In this document: one piece after another, positions 43,649 through 51,913 of the stretch
How the letters are laid out: each line of letters starts with the position of its first letter
Position numbering within the stretch: the first letter of the stretch is position 1
The notes under the pieces: generated by a model
What the model was told of the DNA's origin: nothing
What the model saw: only the letters and a program-made list of their open reading frames with translations
Database searches by the model: none
Program-made: the position numbers and the translations under genes
DNA from: Novosphingobium malaysiense
GTDB taxonomy: Bacteria; Pseudomonadota; Alphaproteobacteria; Sphingomonadales; Sphingomonadaceae
Length of the DNA stretch: 64,000 bases
Assembly: GCF_000802225.1 (NCBI RefSeq)
Contig: NZ_JTDI01000004.1
Location: 186,001 to 250,000 of the forward strand
Direction: 5' to 3'

Positions 43649-44857
43649 TCAGGCATAAGTCGGATTGAAACCGGCGTCGGCCTTGTCGCGCTCGCGCCAG
43701 AACGGTGACATCTCGCGCAGGCGGTCGATGATCTGCGGCATGGCTTCGAGCACGCGGTCCACGTCGGTCTCGTCATTCTCGCGGCTGAACGAGAAGCGGA
43801 TGGCGCCGTGGGCGGCGGTGTAGGGCACGTTCATAGCCCGCAGCACATGGCTGGGTTCAAGCGAGCCCGAGGTACAGGCCGAGCCGGAGCTGGCGGCAAT
43901 ACCCTCGCGGTTCATGAACAGCAGGATCGCCTCGCCCTCGATATATTCGAACGCGACATTGGCGGTGTTCGGCAGGCGGTTCTCGGTGTCGCCGGTAACG
44001 AACGAGTTGCCGATGCGCTGGAGCAGTCCCTTTTCGAGCCGGTCGCGCAGCCCGGCGACACGGGTCTGCTCGTCGTTCATGTGTTCGAGCGCCAGTTCGG
44101 CCGCCTTGCCCAGGCCGATGATGGCCGGCGCATTCTCGGTCCCGGCACGGCGACCGCGTTCCTGATGCCCGCCCCGGATCAGCGGACGCAGGCGGGTGCC
44201 CTTGCGGGCATAGAGCGCGCCGATACCCTTGGGACCGTGCAGCTTGTGGCCCGACAGCGAGAGCATGTCGATTTCGCTCTCGGCCATGTTGATCGGGATC
44301 TTGCCGACCGCCTGCACTGCATCGGTGTGGAACAGCGCGCCTGCCTGATGGGCAAGCTGTGCGAGCTGCTCGACCGGGAAGATCGTACCGGTCTCGTTGT
44401 TGGCCCACATGATCGAGACGATCGCGGTCTTCGGGCCGAGCGCCTTGCGATAGGCCTCGATGTCGAGACGGCCCTTGGCATCCACGCCGATGATGTGGAC
44501 CTTGGCCCGCCCGGTCTTCTCGAGATGCGCCACGAGGCTCAGCACTGCCGGGTGCTCGACCGCCGAGGTCACGATCTCGTTGCGCTCGCCTTGCGTTTCG
44601 AGCGCCGAGAGGATCGCCATGTTGTCCGCCTCGGTACCGCCCGAGGTATAGACGATCTCATGGTCGAACTCGGCGCCCAAGAGCGCCTGGAGCTGCTTGC
44701 GCGCCCTGGCCAGCGCGCCGCCGACTTCCGCGCCGAAGGCATGCATCGACGACGCATTGCCGAACTGCTCGGAAAAGTAGGGAAGCATCGCCTCCACCAC
44801 GGCCGGGTCGCAGCGGGTGGTGGCGTTGTTGTCGAGATAGACCGGTTCGGGGGCCAT
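43649..44857 (-). CDS. nifS: cysteine desulfurase NifS
   Basis: 402 residues. PLP enzyme that supplies sulfur for nitrogenase clusters. The PLP lysine lies in LSLSGHKLHGPKG, and the active cysteine in SSGSACTSGSLEPSHVL. N-terminus VYLDNNATTRCDP is standard. Works with NifU, which is encoded just upstream in the operon. Confidence 0.97.
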   Translation of the reverse strand: MAPEPVYLDNNATTRCDPAVVEAMLPYFSEQFGNASSMHAFGAEVGGALARARKQLQALLGAEFDHEIVYTSGGTEADNMAILSALETQGERNEIVTSAVEHPAVLSLVAHLEKTGRAKVHIIGVDAKGRLDIEAYRKALGPKTAIVSIMWANNETGTIFPVEQLAQLAHQAGALFHTDAVQAVGKIPINMAESEIDMLSLSGHKLHGPKGIGALYARKGTRLRPLIRGGHQERGRRAGTENAPAIIGLGKAAELALEHMNDEQTRVAGLRDRLEKGLLQRIGNSFVTGDTENRLPNTANVAFEYIEGEAILLFMNREGIAASSGSACTSGSLEPSHVLRAMNVPYTAAHGAIRFSFSRENDETDVDRVLEAMPQIIDRLREMSPFWRERDKADAGFNPTYA

Positions 44858-44874
44858 GGCGCGGGTCCTTTCGA

Positions 44875-45792
44875 TCAGTGCACGGGGGCGGCGGGAACGA
44901 CGAGCAGCGGAATGCCGACCGCCTCGACAAGGCGGGCCTGCACGCCCTCGATCGTGGCGCTAGACAGGTGGCAGCCGACACAGGCACCGGTGAGCTTGAC
45001 GATCACCCGGTTGCCTTCGACATCGACCAGTTCGCAGTCGCCGCCGTCCCGCTGGAGCGAGGGACGGATTTCCTCGATCGTCTCCTCGATCAGACGGATC
45101 TTCTGCAACGTGGTAAGCGGCTGCTTCTCGGACTTCGCAGCGACAATCTTCTTCGGCTTGGCGAGCACGGGAACCGGGCCCGGCACGAAAGCCGCATCAG
45201 CCGCGATCACACCGTCCTCGACCATCTCGGCATTGACGCGCTCAAGCACGGCCTCGATGTCTTCCGCGCAGGTAGCGCAGCTGCCGCCGGCCTTGGTGAA
45301 GTTGGTGATGTCTTCCACGCGGGTCAGGGTATTGGAGCGGATGGTACGCTCGATCATGCCTTCGTCGACACCGAAGCACTTGCAGATCAGCGCGCCTTCC
45401 TCGTGATCGTCCACCCATTCCTCGCCGCGGTAGTTAGCGACGGCGGCCTGAAGCGCCTCGTAGCCCATGACCGAGCAGTGCATCTTTTCCGGCGGCAGGC
45501 CGCCCAGGAAGTCGGCGATGTCCTGATTGGATATCTTCATCGCTTCTTCGATAGTCTTGCCGATGATCAGCTCGGTCAGTGCCGAGGAGCTGGCAATCGC
45601 CGAGCCGCAACCGAAAGTCTGGAATCGGGCGTCGGTGATGATCTGGGTGACCGGATCGACCTTGATCATCAGCCGCAGCGCATCGCCGCAGCTCAGCGCG
45701 CCGACGTCGCCGACGCCGTCCGCGTCCTCCAGGACCCCGCTGTTCTTGGGGTTGAAGAAGTAGTCTTTGACCTTTTCGCTATATTCCCACAT
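44875..45792 (-). CDS. nifU: Fe-S cluster scaffold NifU
   Basis: 305 residues with three modules. N-terminal IscU-like scaffold (cysteines in [24 protein letters not shown] and [12 protein letters not shown]), central 2Fe-2S bacterioferritin-ferredoxin-like domain ([12 protein letters not shown] and [14 protein letters not shown]), and C-terminal Nfu domain with [14 protein letters not shown]. This full three-domain form is the nif-specific type. Confidence 0.97.
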   Translation of the reverse strand: MWEYSEKVKDYFFNPKNSGVLEDADGVGDVGALSCGDALRLMIKVDPVTQIITDARFQTFGCGSAIASSSALTELIIGKTIEEAMKISNQDIADFLGGLPPEKMHCSVMGYEALQAAVANYRGEEWVDDHEEGALICKCFGVDEGMIERTIRSNTLTRVEDITNFTKAGGSCATCAEDIEAVLERVNAEMVEDGVIAADAAFVPGPVPVLAKPKKIVAAKSEKQPLTTLQKIRLIEETIEEIRPSLQRDGGDCELVDVEGNRVIVKLTGACVGCHLSSATIEGVQARLVEAVGIPLLVVPAAPVH

Positions 45793-45804
45793 TGCCGGTC
45801 TCCG

Positions 45805-46125
45805 TCAGCCAAATGACTTGCCGCATGAGCAGCTGTTCGATGCGTTGGGGTTGTCGAAAGTGAAGCCCGAGCCTTCGAGCGCGACCACGAAATCGATCGT
45901 GGTCCCTGCCAGCAGCGGCTGGCTCGTCGGATCGATGAAAACGCTGACGCCATCGCTCTGAACGACCGCGTCATCCGCCTCGGGCGCGCCCACGAGGCCC
46001 ATCATGTACTTGTAGCCAGCACACCCACCCGCCTCGACCTGGATACGCAGGCCCGCCGGCTCGGCGTCTGCCTGCTCTATGGCGTTGCGGACGGCATTCA
46101 CGGCACTGTCGGTGAGTACGATCAT
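45805..46125 (-). CDS. nif-associated A-type Fe-S carrier IscA/HesB
   Basis: 106 residues. Conserved cysteines Cys35 (AGGCAGYKYMMGL), Cys99 and Cys101 (NSCSCGKSF). Carries Fe-S clusters, probably to nitrogenase and its maturases. First gene of the iscA-nifU-nifS-nifV-cysE-nifW-fix operon, 42 bases downstream of a sigma-54 promoter. Confidence 0.94.
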   Translation of the reverse strand: MIVLTDSAVNAVRNAIEQADAEPAGLRIQVEAGGCAGYKYMMGLVGAPEADDAVVQSDGVSVFIDPTSQPLLAGTTIDFVVALEGSGFTFDNPNASNSCSCGKSFG

Positions 46126-46166
46126 CGTCTGCCACTCTCGCTAGGGATTTCCGTGAGGGCATTGCA

Positions 46167-46181
46167 GCAAGCACCGTGCCA
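46167..46181 (-). promoter_or_regulatory. sigma-54 promoter of the iscA-nifUSV-fix operon
   Basis: Minus strand reads TGGCACGGTGCTTGC, a full match to the -24/-12 consensus TGGCACG-N4-TTGC. Expected transcription start near 46155. Confidence 0.92.
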
Positions 46182-46235
46182 ACTGCGCAAAGCCTCGGAA
46201 AAGCGCGAATGGCCGACAGGAATGCGACGCGGACA

Positions 46236-46251
46236 TGTCGGCTTTGGCACA
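46236..46251. promoter_or_regulatory. NifA upstream activator site 1
   Basis: TGT-CGGCTTTGGC-ACA matches TGT-N10-ACA exactly. About 90 bases upstream of the minus-strand start and about 110 upstream of the plus-strand start. Confidence 0.8.
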
Positions 46252-46267
46252 ATCCCAACAGCGCAAA

Positions 46268-46283
46268 TGTTGCGATGCACACA
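46268..46283. promoter_or_regulatory. NifA upstream activator site 2
   Basis: TGT-TGCGATGCAC-ACA matches TGT-N10-ACA exactly. Lies centrally between the two divergent sigma-54 promoters. Confidence 0.8.
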
Positions 46284-46292
46284 AAGCCCTTG

Positions 46293-46308
46293 TGTCGGAG
46301 CACCGACA
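46293..46308. promoter_or_regulatory. NifA upstream activator site 3
   Basis: TGTCGGAGCACCGACA is an exact TGT-N10-ACA and also nearly a perfect palindrome with CGG/CCG flanks inside, which makes it the strongest of the three sites. Confidence 0.85.
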
Positions 46309-46326
46309 GGGCAGGCAAAGCCCAAA

Positions 46327-46341
46327 CGGCCCGGTTCTTGC
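46327..46341 (+). promoter_or_regulatory. sigma-54 promoter of the divergent 202-aa gene
   Basis: CGGCCCGGTTCTTGC has GG and GC with the correct ten-base spacing and is close to TGGCACG-N4-TTGC. Predicted start near 46353, about 38 bases before the ATG at 46391. Confidence 0.8.
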
Positions 46342-46390
46342 GTGTAGGGCGCGCGCACGAACTATCGCGCAAGTTCACCAGGAGATCACA

Positions 46391-46999
46391 ATGACCACAC
46401 TCGAAACCGTGCGCCTCGAGGACACGGCCTTCGGCACGCTTGCCGCCCAGCACCGCCTGCTCAACGCCGTCCTGAAGGAGCCGCTGCCCAAGGCCGGGAC
46501 CTTCGGCTTTCGCGGCGACATCGCCCTCGCCTTTCAGGACCAGGTTGCCGATGAGGCGCGCCCGCCCGCCTATTCGCTAGAACAGGTGCTCGCCGTCGCC
46601 GATGCCGCGTCCGGCAAGATCCCGGTCATGGCCGGCTATCTGCACAACTTCGCATGGCTGAAGGATGTGGCAGAGGTACTCGCCGACTTTCTGGTGCCCG
46701 AAGGCACCTACCTGTTCTTCGTGAACAACATCGATTTCCTGAAGCAGTACACCGTGCCCCTGCCCGGCGGGATCACCGCCAAGATCCTGCCGCTCGATGA
46801 ATCGACGGTGTGGAAGGAAACGCTGGAACTCGTCGGTATCGAGAAGAACGACGTGAAGAAGATGAGCGGTCCGGAAAAGCTCGAGCACGTCCTGAATGCT
46901 CTGGCCGACGAAACCATGGCGTATCCGGAACTGAGCTACGAGGACGGCGTCGCGACGATGGAGCCGGTGCGCAACCGCAACGAGAACCGTCCGGTCTGA
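46391..46999 (+). CDS. unknown 202-residue protein with its own NifA/sigma-54 promoter
   Basis: 202 residues; the ATG follows CAGGAGATCACA. I do not recognise the family. No signal peptide, no membrane helix and no cysteine, so it is not a ferredoxin or cluster carrier. The middle (KIPVMAGYLHNFAWLKDVAE, then a segment around TYLFFVNNIDFLKQY) looks like a mixed alpha/beta domain, and the C-terminal third is acidic and helical, ending in a polar tail. It is the only plus-strand gene in this part of the nif island, has a sigma-54 promoter with three NifA sites, and faces the iscA operon. It is therefore very likely made only during nitrogen fixation. Function unknown. Confidence 0.88.
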   Translation: MTTLETVRLEDTAFGTLAAQHRLLNAVLKEPLPKAGTFGFRGDIALAFQDQVADEARPPAYSLEQVLAVADAASGKIPVMAGYLHNFAWLKDVAEVLADFLVPEGTYLFFVNNIDFLKQYTVPLPGGITAKILPLDESTVWKETLELVGIEKNDVKKMSGPEKLEHVLNALADETMAYPELSYEDGVATMEPVRNRNENRPV

Positions 47000-47018
47000 T
47001 GCATGCGGGACGCGGTGG

Positions 47019-47594
47019 TCAGTGCGCCTGTTCGCCCCAGCGGTGCAGCCGTGCCAGCCACCGCGTCCGATGCTTCTCCGGCCCGTCGACCGAGCCGATG
47101 ACCGCATAGCGCACCGGATCTATCCCCACGAATTCCAGGATGTTGCGCTTGAAGCTCTTCACGCCATGGGCGCCGTAGTAGAGCTTATAGACCGGCGCCG
47201 GCATTCCCATCGTCACGATCATGCGCGCCGAGCGGCCTTCCAGCGTGCCCTTGGGAAAGCCGCCCTCGTTCGGGGCGAAGGCGAAGCTTGGCCGCGCCAC
47301 CTGTTCGAGGAATGCCTTGAAGAAGGCCGGCGTTTCCCCCAGCCACAGCGGATAGAGCACGACGATGTGCTCGGCCCATCGGATCGCCTGCTGCGCGGCT
47401 GATATGTCGTAGGGCACGTCCTCCGCATGATACTGCTCCTCCGAGCGGATCAGCGGAAAGTCGAGCCTGGCGACTTCGATGCGGCGCACGTCGTGCCCAC
47501 CGGTTTCCGCCCCCTCGGCATAGGCGTCTGCCGCGGCGTGGAGGAAGTGTTCGGCGCGATCTGGGTGGCCGTCGATGATCAGGATGCGAGTCAT
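47019..47594 (-). CDS. flavodoxin-fold NAD(P)H oxidoreductase at the end of the nifH operon
   Basis: 191 residues. KefF/quinone-reductase-like family: N-terminal MTRILIIDGHPDRAEHF binds the FMN phosphate, followed by HIVVLYPLWLGETPAFFKAFLEQV and VTMGMPAPVYKLYYGAHG. Probably uses NAD(P)H and FMN to reduce quinones or to feed a partner. Start at 47594 fits the flavodoxin-type beginning; an earlier ATG adds 16 residues without similarity. Last gene of the long nifH operon, next to a Rieske gene. Confidence 0.85.
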   Translation of the reverse strand: MTRILIIDGHPDRAEHFLHAAADAYAEGAETGGHDVRRIEVARLDFPLIRSEEQYHAEDVPYDISAAQQAIRWAEHIVVLYPLWLGETPAFFKAFLEQVARPSFAFAPNEGGFPKGTLEGRSARMIVTMGMPAPVYKLYYGAHGVKSFKRNILEFVGIDPVRYAVIGSVDGPEKHRTRWLARLHRWGEQAH

Positions 47595-47658
47595 GCCGGC
47601 GATGCTACTCCCGAATGCGATCGGTGCGATGACAGCGATCAATTCCGGCCGGACAAAT

Positions 47659-48069
47659 CTATTCCAGCCCCTGCCCGCTGTCGAAATCGTCGTCCTCGAC
47701 CAGATCGATGCCCGTCAGGCAGATATCGTCCTCATCGTCGATGACCGTGTCGATGGCGGTCAGGCGCTGCCCCCTGCAAGGACCGTCGACACATTCGCCG
47801 GAACCGAGATCGAACAGCGCGCCGTGCTTGCCGCACTGGATGCGCGTGCCCTCCCCGTCGAGGAACTCGCCCTGCTCCCAGTCGAGATTGGTATCCTGAT
47901 GCGGGCAGCGGTTTTCGTAAGCGCGGACGTTGCGGCCCCAGCGCAGGATGAAGATCGGCCAGGGCCCCACGTCACCGCTTTCATTGCGCCGCGCAAGAAC
48001 GAAGGGCACAGCCCGGCGGTTGGGAATGTCCTCCAGCGCACAGACGGCGAAAAGTTCGCCTGCCATCAT
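47659..48069 (-). CDS. Rieske 2Fe-2S protein in the nif operon
   Basis: 136 residues. The Rieske ligands are visible: Cys and His in ENRCPHQDTNLDW and again in RIQCGKHGALFDLG. The rest resembles small soluble Rieske ferredoxins, with an acidic C-terminal tail (DDEDDICLTG and DLVEDDDFD). The ATG pair at 48069/48066 overlaps the globin stop. May pass electrons between the flavodoxin-fold protein and the truncated globin that flank it. Confidence 0.92.
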   Translation of the reverse strand: MMAGELFAVCALEDIPNRRAVPFVLARRNESGDVGPWPIFILRWGRNVRAYENRCPHQDTNLDWEQGEFLDGEGTRIQCGKHGALFDLGSGECVDGPCRGQRLTAIDTVIDDEDDICLTGIDLVEDDDFDSGQGLE

Positions 48070-48458
48070 GCCGGCGCGCCCGCGGGCCGGACCTTCGGGG
48101 TCGGCAAGGGCAGCATGCCCATCTTGAAGCTCTCGGTCATGTGCCGGGCGCGCTGCATGGCAAGGCCGGCCAGATCGTCGGGAAGTGCCTCGCCTACCGC
48201 CTGTTCGAACGCCGCCATCCAGCGGTCGAAGTGCGCTTCCTCGACCTTGAGGCCGACGTGATGCGTATAAGGCGTACCGCGCTTGTAGCGATCCGTGCCG
48301 AGCAACGAATGCGACCAGAAGTCCGCGACAATGCCGTAATGCTCATCGAAATCGGATATCTCGGCGCGGAACATCGGGCCCAACAGGTCGTCATCGAGCG
48401 ACAGCGCATAGAACCGGCGCACCATCGCCATGATCGCGGCTTCGGGGTCCTGCTTCAC
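48066..48458 (-). CDS. truncated hemoglobin in the nif operon
   Basis: 130 residues, GTG start overlapping the nifQ stop. Group II/III-like truncated globin: MVRRFYALSLDDDLLGPMF gives the B helix with Tyr at the B10 position, DFWSHSLLGTDRYKRG the E region, TPYTHHVGL the likely proximal histidine, and AHFDRWMAAF the G helix. Binds oxygen or nitric oxide; with the neighbouring Rieske and flavin proteins it could lower oxygen or remove NO near nitrogenase. Inference only. Confidence 0.88.
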   Translation of the reverse strand: MKQDPEAAIMAMVRRFYALSLDDDLLGPMFRAEISDFDEHYGIVADFWSHSLLGTDRYKRGTPYTHHVGLKVEEAHFDRWMAAFEQAVGEALPDDLAGLAMQRARHMTESFKMGMLPLPTPKVRPAGAPA

Positions 48459-49078
48459 TGGCGCATCTCCTGTGGTACGGTTGTCTTGCCGTTAGCGATC
48501 CGGGCGAGCAGCGCTTCGCCATCCTCCGCCCCGAAGCAGGCGTCGAAATCGTCGCATTCGGTGCAGACCGGCGCCGAACAAAGGCGAAAACCCTCGGACG
48601 TGCACATCATGCGATAGAAGAACTTCTTCCACTTCATGTCCGCGCTGTTCTTCATCGCCAGGCGCGGAAAGTGCTGTTCCATCAGCATCGAGAGTTCGGT
48701 GCGGCTGGCAAGGCCAAGATCCTGCCACAGATGGTTCGGACGCTGGCACCGCCGCGCGACAAGCCGGGTGAGCAGCAGTTCGAATACGGAGGCTTCGGAA
48801 CAGTTCATCCAGAGGATGTCGCGCAATGCCTGCTCCTCCCTGCCCACGGTGGCCTCGCCCGCTTCGGGCAGGCAGACGTGCGGGAAGACGAGGCGGCACA
48901 GTTCGTTGAGTTCTTCACCGTCGAGTCCGGTGGCATCGGCCAGGCTCAGGCCCTCGTGTTCGGACTCGTACAACGACAAGGCGAGGATGCAGGACGCGAG
49001 GTGGACATCGAAAGGCGGCACATGCGCGTTCCCGCCCTGCCAGAGAAGCTCCGCATAGATCGATTCCGCACGTCCCAT
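48455..49078 (-). CDS. nifQ: molybdenum donor NifQ
   Basis: 207 residues from ATG 49078, which has AGGAG eight bases upstream (a GTG one codon earlier is possible). The C-terminal metal site CSAPVCTECDDFDAC shows the exact C-X4-C-X2-C-X5-C pattern of NifQ, which carries a Mo-Fe-S cluster and gives molybdenum to NifEN/NifH for FeMo-co. Confidence 0.95.
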   Translation of the reverse strand: MGRAESIYAELLWQGGNAHVPPFDVHLASCILALSLYESEHEGLSLADATGLDGEELNELCRLVFPHVCLPEAGEATVGREEQALRDILWMNCSEASVFELLLTRLVARRCQRPNHLWQDLGLASRTELSMLMEQHFPRLAMKNSADMKWKKFFYRMMCTSEGFRLCSAPVCTECDDFDACFGAEDGEALLARIANGKTTVPQEMRQ

Positions 49079-49153
49079 CACCGTTCTCCTCGTCAGTTCA
49101 TCGCACTCCTCCGGGCCCTCTCCTTTTGTCCGCCGACCTGTTCTTCTGTCCTG

Positions 49154-49444
49154 TCAGGCCGCAGCTGCGTGCGTCTGACAGTTGGTCGGGCAGACGCGCG
49201 CGCAGGCACCACAGCCGATGCAGGCATCGGCATCAGTGATCGCCATCACACGCTTTTCGATTTCATCGTCGTCATCATCATCGAGATCGACGACATCACC
49301 ATCCTCGTTCACGCCCTTGAGCGTCATTACGTCGCGGCCGCAGACCTTGAAGCAGCGCCCGCAGCCGATGCACACCTCCGGGTCGATGCTCATGAGGTAG
49401 TCAGGCGCCCATTCGCGCCCGCCGCGGGTAAGGAACCCGGTCAC
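49154..49444 (-). CDS. fdxB: nif-specific ferredoxin III FdxB
   Basis: 96 residues, GTG start overlapping the previous stop. Two 4Fe-4S sites: [14 protein letters not shown] and [15 protein letters not shown], separated by a very acidic loop [13 protein letters not shown]. FdxB proteins occur with nifX and DUF269 genes and are probable donors for nitrogenase or cofactor assembly. Confidence 0.95.
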   Translation of the reverse strand: MTGFLTRGGREWAPDYLMSIDPEVCIGCGRCFKVCGRDVMTLKGVNEDGDVVDLDDDDDDEIEKRVMAITDADACIGCGACARVCPTNCQTHAAAA

Positions 49445-49644
49445 GCCGCCGCCTCCAGCGCCTTCAGTTCGGCGCGCTTGTCGGACAGCGCGGCATAGGC
49501 ATCGCGCACCCGCTCGGCCGTGACCATGACGTTCTCGACACCGACCGGCAGCTCCTCGGAAAGATCGTGCAGGTCCATCTTGGCCTGCATGGCCTTCGCC
49601 GAAAGCTTCTTCACTTCGGCTTTCAAAGTTTCGACATCGGACAT
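49441..49644 (-). CDS. small nif protein, CCE_0567 family
   Basis: 67 residues, starting [20 protein letters not shown]. Helical hairpin family that always sits beside fdxB and DUF269 genes in nif clusters; biochemical role unknown. An open frame extending upstream to 49896 runs through the DUF269 gene in another frame and is not real. Confidence 0.9.
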   Translation of the reverse strand: MSDVETLKAEVKKLSAKAMQAKMDLHDLSEELPVGVENVMVTAERVRDAYAALSDKRAELKALEAAA

Positions 49645-49658
49645 CTTCCGGGTCTCCC

Positions 49659-50129
49659 TCAGTAGTCCGCGACTTCCGGGAATTTCTCGATCATGCCGAC
49701 GGCCTGACCGAGCATCTTTTCCGCCTCGGCATTGAGCTTCTCGATGCTGTCGAAACCGAAGCGGTGAACGTCGCGAAGCTGCTTGTTGAGCACGACAAGG
49801 CGGCCGCCGATCAGGACCATGCGGCCGAAGCCCTCGTGGCTCATCTTCATCATCGGCTGGACCATGCGCCGCGTGAGCCGCTCGATTTCCAGGCATAGCG
49901 CGCCATAGAACAGCTGGAGCCGCCAGAGCGTGTCGGGATCGGGATCGCCGATGATCGGGATCGCGCGGCGCTTTTCCTTGTCGAGAATGAAGGGTTCGAG
50001 CAGTTGCGCGTCGCTTTTGCGCTCCCAGTGCCCGTGCGTGTCCTCGGCGCGCATCTGGCGTACCAGCGCGGCGGCGAAGCCTTCCACCTTGGGCTCTTCA
50101 ACCGGCTGTTCAACGATGGCTTCGGTCAT
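49659..50129 (-). CDS. NifX-associated nitrogen fixation protein, DUF269
   Basis: 156 residues. Family features [16 protein letters not shown] and [19 protein letters not shown] are clear. Found next to nifX in most diazotrophs; likely a helper for FeMo-co assembly. One base separates it from the nifX stop. Confidence 0.94.
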   Translation of the reverse strand: MTEAIVEQPVEEPKVEGFAAALVRQMRAEDTHGHWERKSDAQLLEPFILDKEKRRAIPIIGDPDPDTLWRLQLFYGALCLEIERLTRRMVQPMMKMSHEGFGRMVLIGGRLVVLNKQLRDVHRFGFDSIEKLNAEAEKMLGQAVGMIEKFPEVADY

Positions 50130-50130
50130 C

Positions 50131-50535
50131 TCACGCTTCCTCTTCTTCGAAATCGAAATCGCGCTCGCCGCTCTTGGCGAGCACCTTGCGCAGCCAGGGC
50201 GGCGGCGTGCCGTTCAAGACCTGCCGCAGCTTTTCGAGCATGCCCTCGATCGGTTCGGGCTCGGCCACTTTCATCGGGTGAATGTTCTGGGCGACGACGC
50301 GCGCCGCGCCCGAGCCGCCGATGGCGCCGACCACGAGGATCGCCACGCCCTGCAGCGCCTTGAGCTTGGGTTCGAGCTTGTCCTCGTTGCCGTCCTCATT
50401 GAGCTCACCGGAGAACTCCTCGACCCGGTCGAGCGACCAGCCCTCGGGCGTCAGGTCGTAGATGGCGAGGTTTCGGGCCCAGCCGAAGTGGGCATCGATC
50501 CGTTCCAGATCCTGTGTGGCAAATGCGACTTTCAT
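50131..50535 (-). CDS. nifX: FeMo-co carrier NifX
   Basis: 134 residues. Begins [20 protein letters not shown] and has the NifX/NifB C-terminal-like fold ([19 protein letters not shown]). Binds NifB-co and a FeMo-co precursor. ATGA overlap with nifN. The open frame upstream of the start lies inside nifN and is ignored. Confidence 0.95.
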   Translation of the reverse strand: MKVAFATQDLERIDAHFGWARNLAIYDLTPEGWSLDRVEEFSGELNEDGNEDKLEPKLKALQGVAILVVGAIGGSGAARVVAQNIHPMKVAEPEPIEGMLEKLRQVLNGTPPPWLRKVLAKSGERDFDFEEEEA

Positions 50536-51911
50536 GGGACAAGCTCCTTTGCGGGCTCGGGTGAAACGGGGGACGCCGCCGGCCAAGCATCGCGCCAGTC
50601 GTCGGGCGAAGGCTCGTGGTGGCGGTTCATCAGCATGTTGCCGATGGCGAAGATCAGGTCGCGGGTGCCGCGATAGCCGACCGTAACGAGATGCGCCGCG
50701 CCCAGCGTGTCGAACATCGGAATGCCGATGCGATAGTGCGGCAGGTGCAGCCGCTCGGCCGCCTGACGGCCATGGCTGTGCGTGACGAGAATGTCGGCGT
50801 CGGCCGCGCCGCTCTCCAGGTCCTCCAGATCGCCAAGCAGCACCGTCTCGCACGGCAGTTTAGCGAGGATCGGGGAAGTCGTTGTCGTCACCGCCGAGGC
50901 AACCAGCCCGCCCATTTCCGTCAGCGTAGAGGTCAGCGCAAAGAGCAGGTCAGGCTCGGCCCCGATGGCAAAGCGGCGCCCGCCGATGTGGAAGTGCCCG
51001 TCCAGCATGGCATCGACGAGCTGCCCACGCTGGCGGCGGTACTTGCGCGGCACCGGTTGGCCCGAGATTTCGCTGAGGAACAGCATGAACTCGTCGCAGG
51101 CGCCAAGCCCGGTGAGACGCTCGAACAGCCGGTAGGGGACACCACTGCGCCGTTCGAGCGCCTCTGCTGGGGTTCGCATCTGCTCGCCGATGGCAATGGT
51201 CCAGCCGGCAAGCCCCATGCCCCGCGCCTCCTCGCAGCCGGTGCCGCCGAGGGTGGTCGGAGTGAAATCTTCGGGAATATGCCCGTCGAGCGAGCCGGAC
51301 AGGTCGGGCAGGAACGTCGGCTCCAGCCCGAACGCCTCGATCACATCGCGCATCTCGTCGATGTCGCCCGGTGCCAGGTGGCATCCGGGCAGCACATTGA
51401 CGCGCTTCGCATCGCGGGAGGCTGCAAGTGCTTCGGGCACCAGTTCCTCGATCATCGCGGTGACGGCCTTCGACCAGCCATCCTCGAAGGCGCCGGAAAA
51501 GTCCGGGGTCGAGCACTGGACCAGCGCGACACCGTCCAGTTCGGGATGGCGCTGGCGGATGCTCCTGACGAAGCCCTTGAGGTCGTCGCCCTTCACTTCG
51601 GTCACGCCGGTCGAGCAGATGCCGATCAGTTCGGGATTGGTCTTCTTGACGATGTTGAGCACCGCCTGCTCGACATTCTCGAACCCGCCGAGCACCGTTG
51701 CGACCTCGGACATGGCCGTCGTCTGCAGCGGAATCGCCTCGCGGAAATGGCGGACGAAGAGCACGAGGCCGAAGCTGGTGCATCCCTGCGAGCCGTGCAG
51801 CAGCGGCATCGTCCCGCGCATGCCCATGAAGGCCAGCGCACCGCCGATCGGCTGGCTCATCTTGAGCGGGTTGACCGTGCAGGCCTTGGTGGATTTTACG
51901 ACCTGCGCCAT
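50532..51911 (-). CDS. nifN: FeMo-co scaffold subunit NifN
   Basis: 459 residues, NifK homologue. Segments ACTVNPLKMSQPIGGALAFM and LLHGSQGCTSFGLVLFVRHF carry P-cluster-like cysteine positions; ICSTGVTEVKGDDLKGFV is typical of NifN. Forms the NifEN complex that finishes the cofactor. Confidence 0.96.
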   Translation of the reverse strand: MAQVVKSTKACTVNPLKMSQPIGGALAFMGMRGTMPLLHGSQGCTSFGLVLFVRHFREAIPLQTTAMSEVATVLGGFENVEQAVLNIVKKTNPELIGICSTGVTEVKGDDLKGFVRSIRQRHPELDGVALVQCSTPDFSGAFEDGWSKAVTAMIEELVPEALAASRDAKRVNVLPGCHLAPGDIDEMRDVIEAFGLEPTFLPDLSGSLDGHIPEDFTPTTLGGTGCEEARGMGLAGWTIAIGEQMRTPAEALERRSGVPYRLFERLTGLGACDEFMLFLSEISGQPVPRKYRRQRGQLVDAMLDGHFHIGGRRFAIGAEPDLLFALTSTLTEMGGLVASAVTTTTSPILAKLPCETVLLGDLEDLESGAADADILVTHSHGRQAAERLHLPHYRIGIPMFDTLGAAHLVTVGYRGTRDLIFAIGNMLMNRHHEPSPDDWRDAWPAASPVSPEPAKELVP

Positions 51912-51913
51912 GG

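Noticed and set aside
49441..49896. 151-codon form of the CCE_0567-type gene
   Set aside because: The extra N-terminal part lies in another frame of the DUF269 gene and is Arg-rich without similarity.
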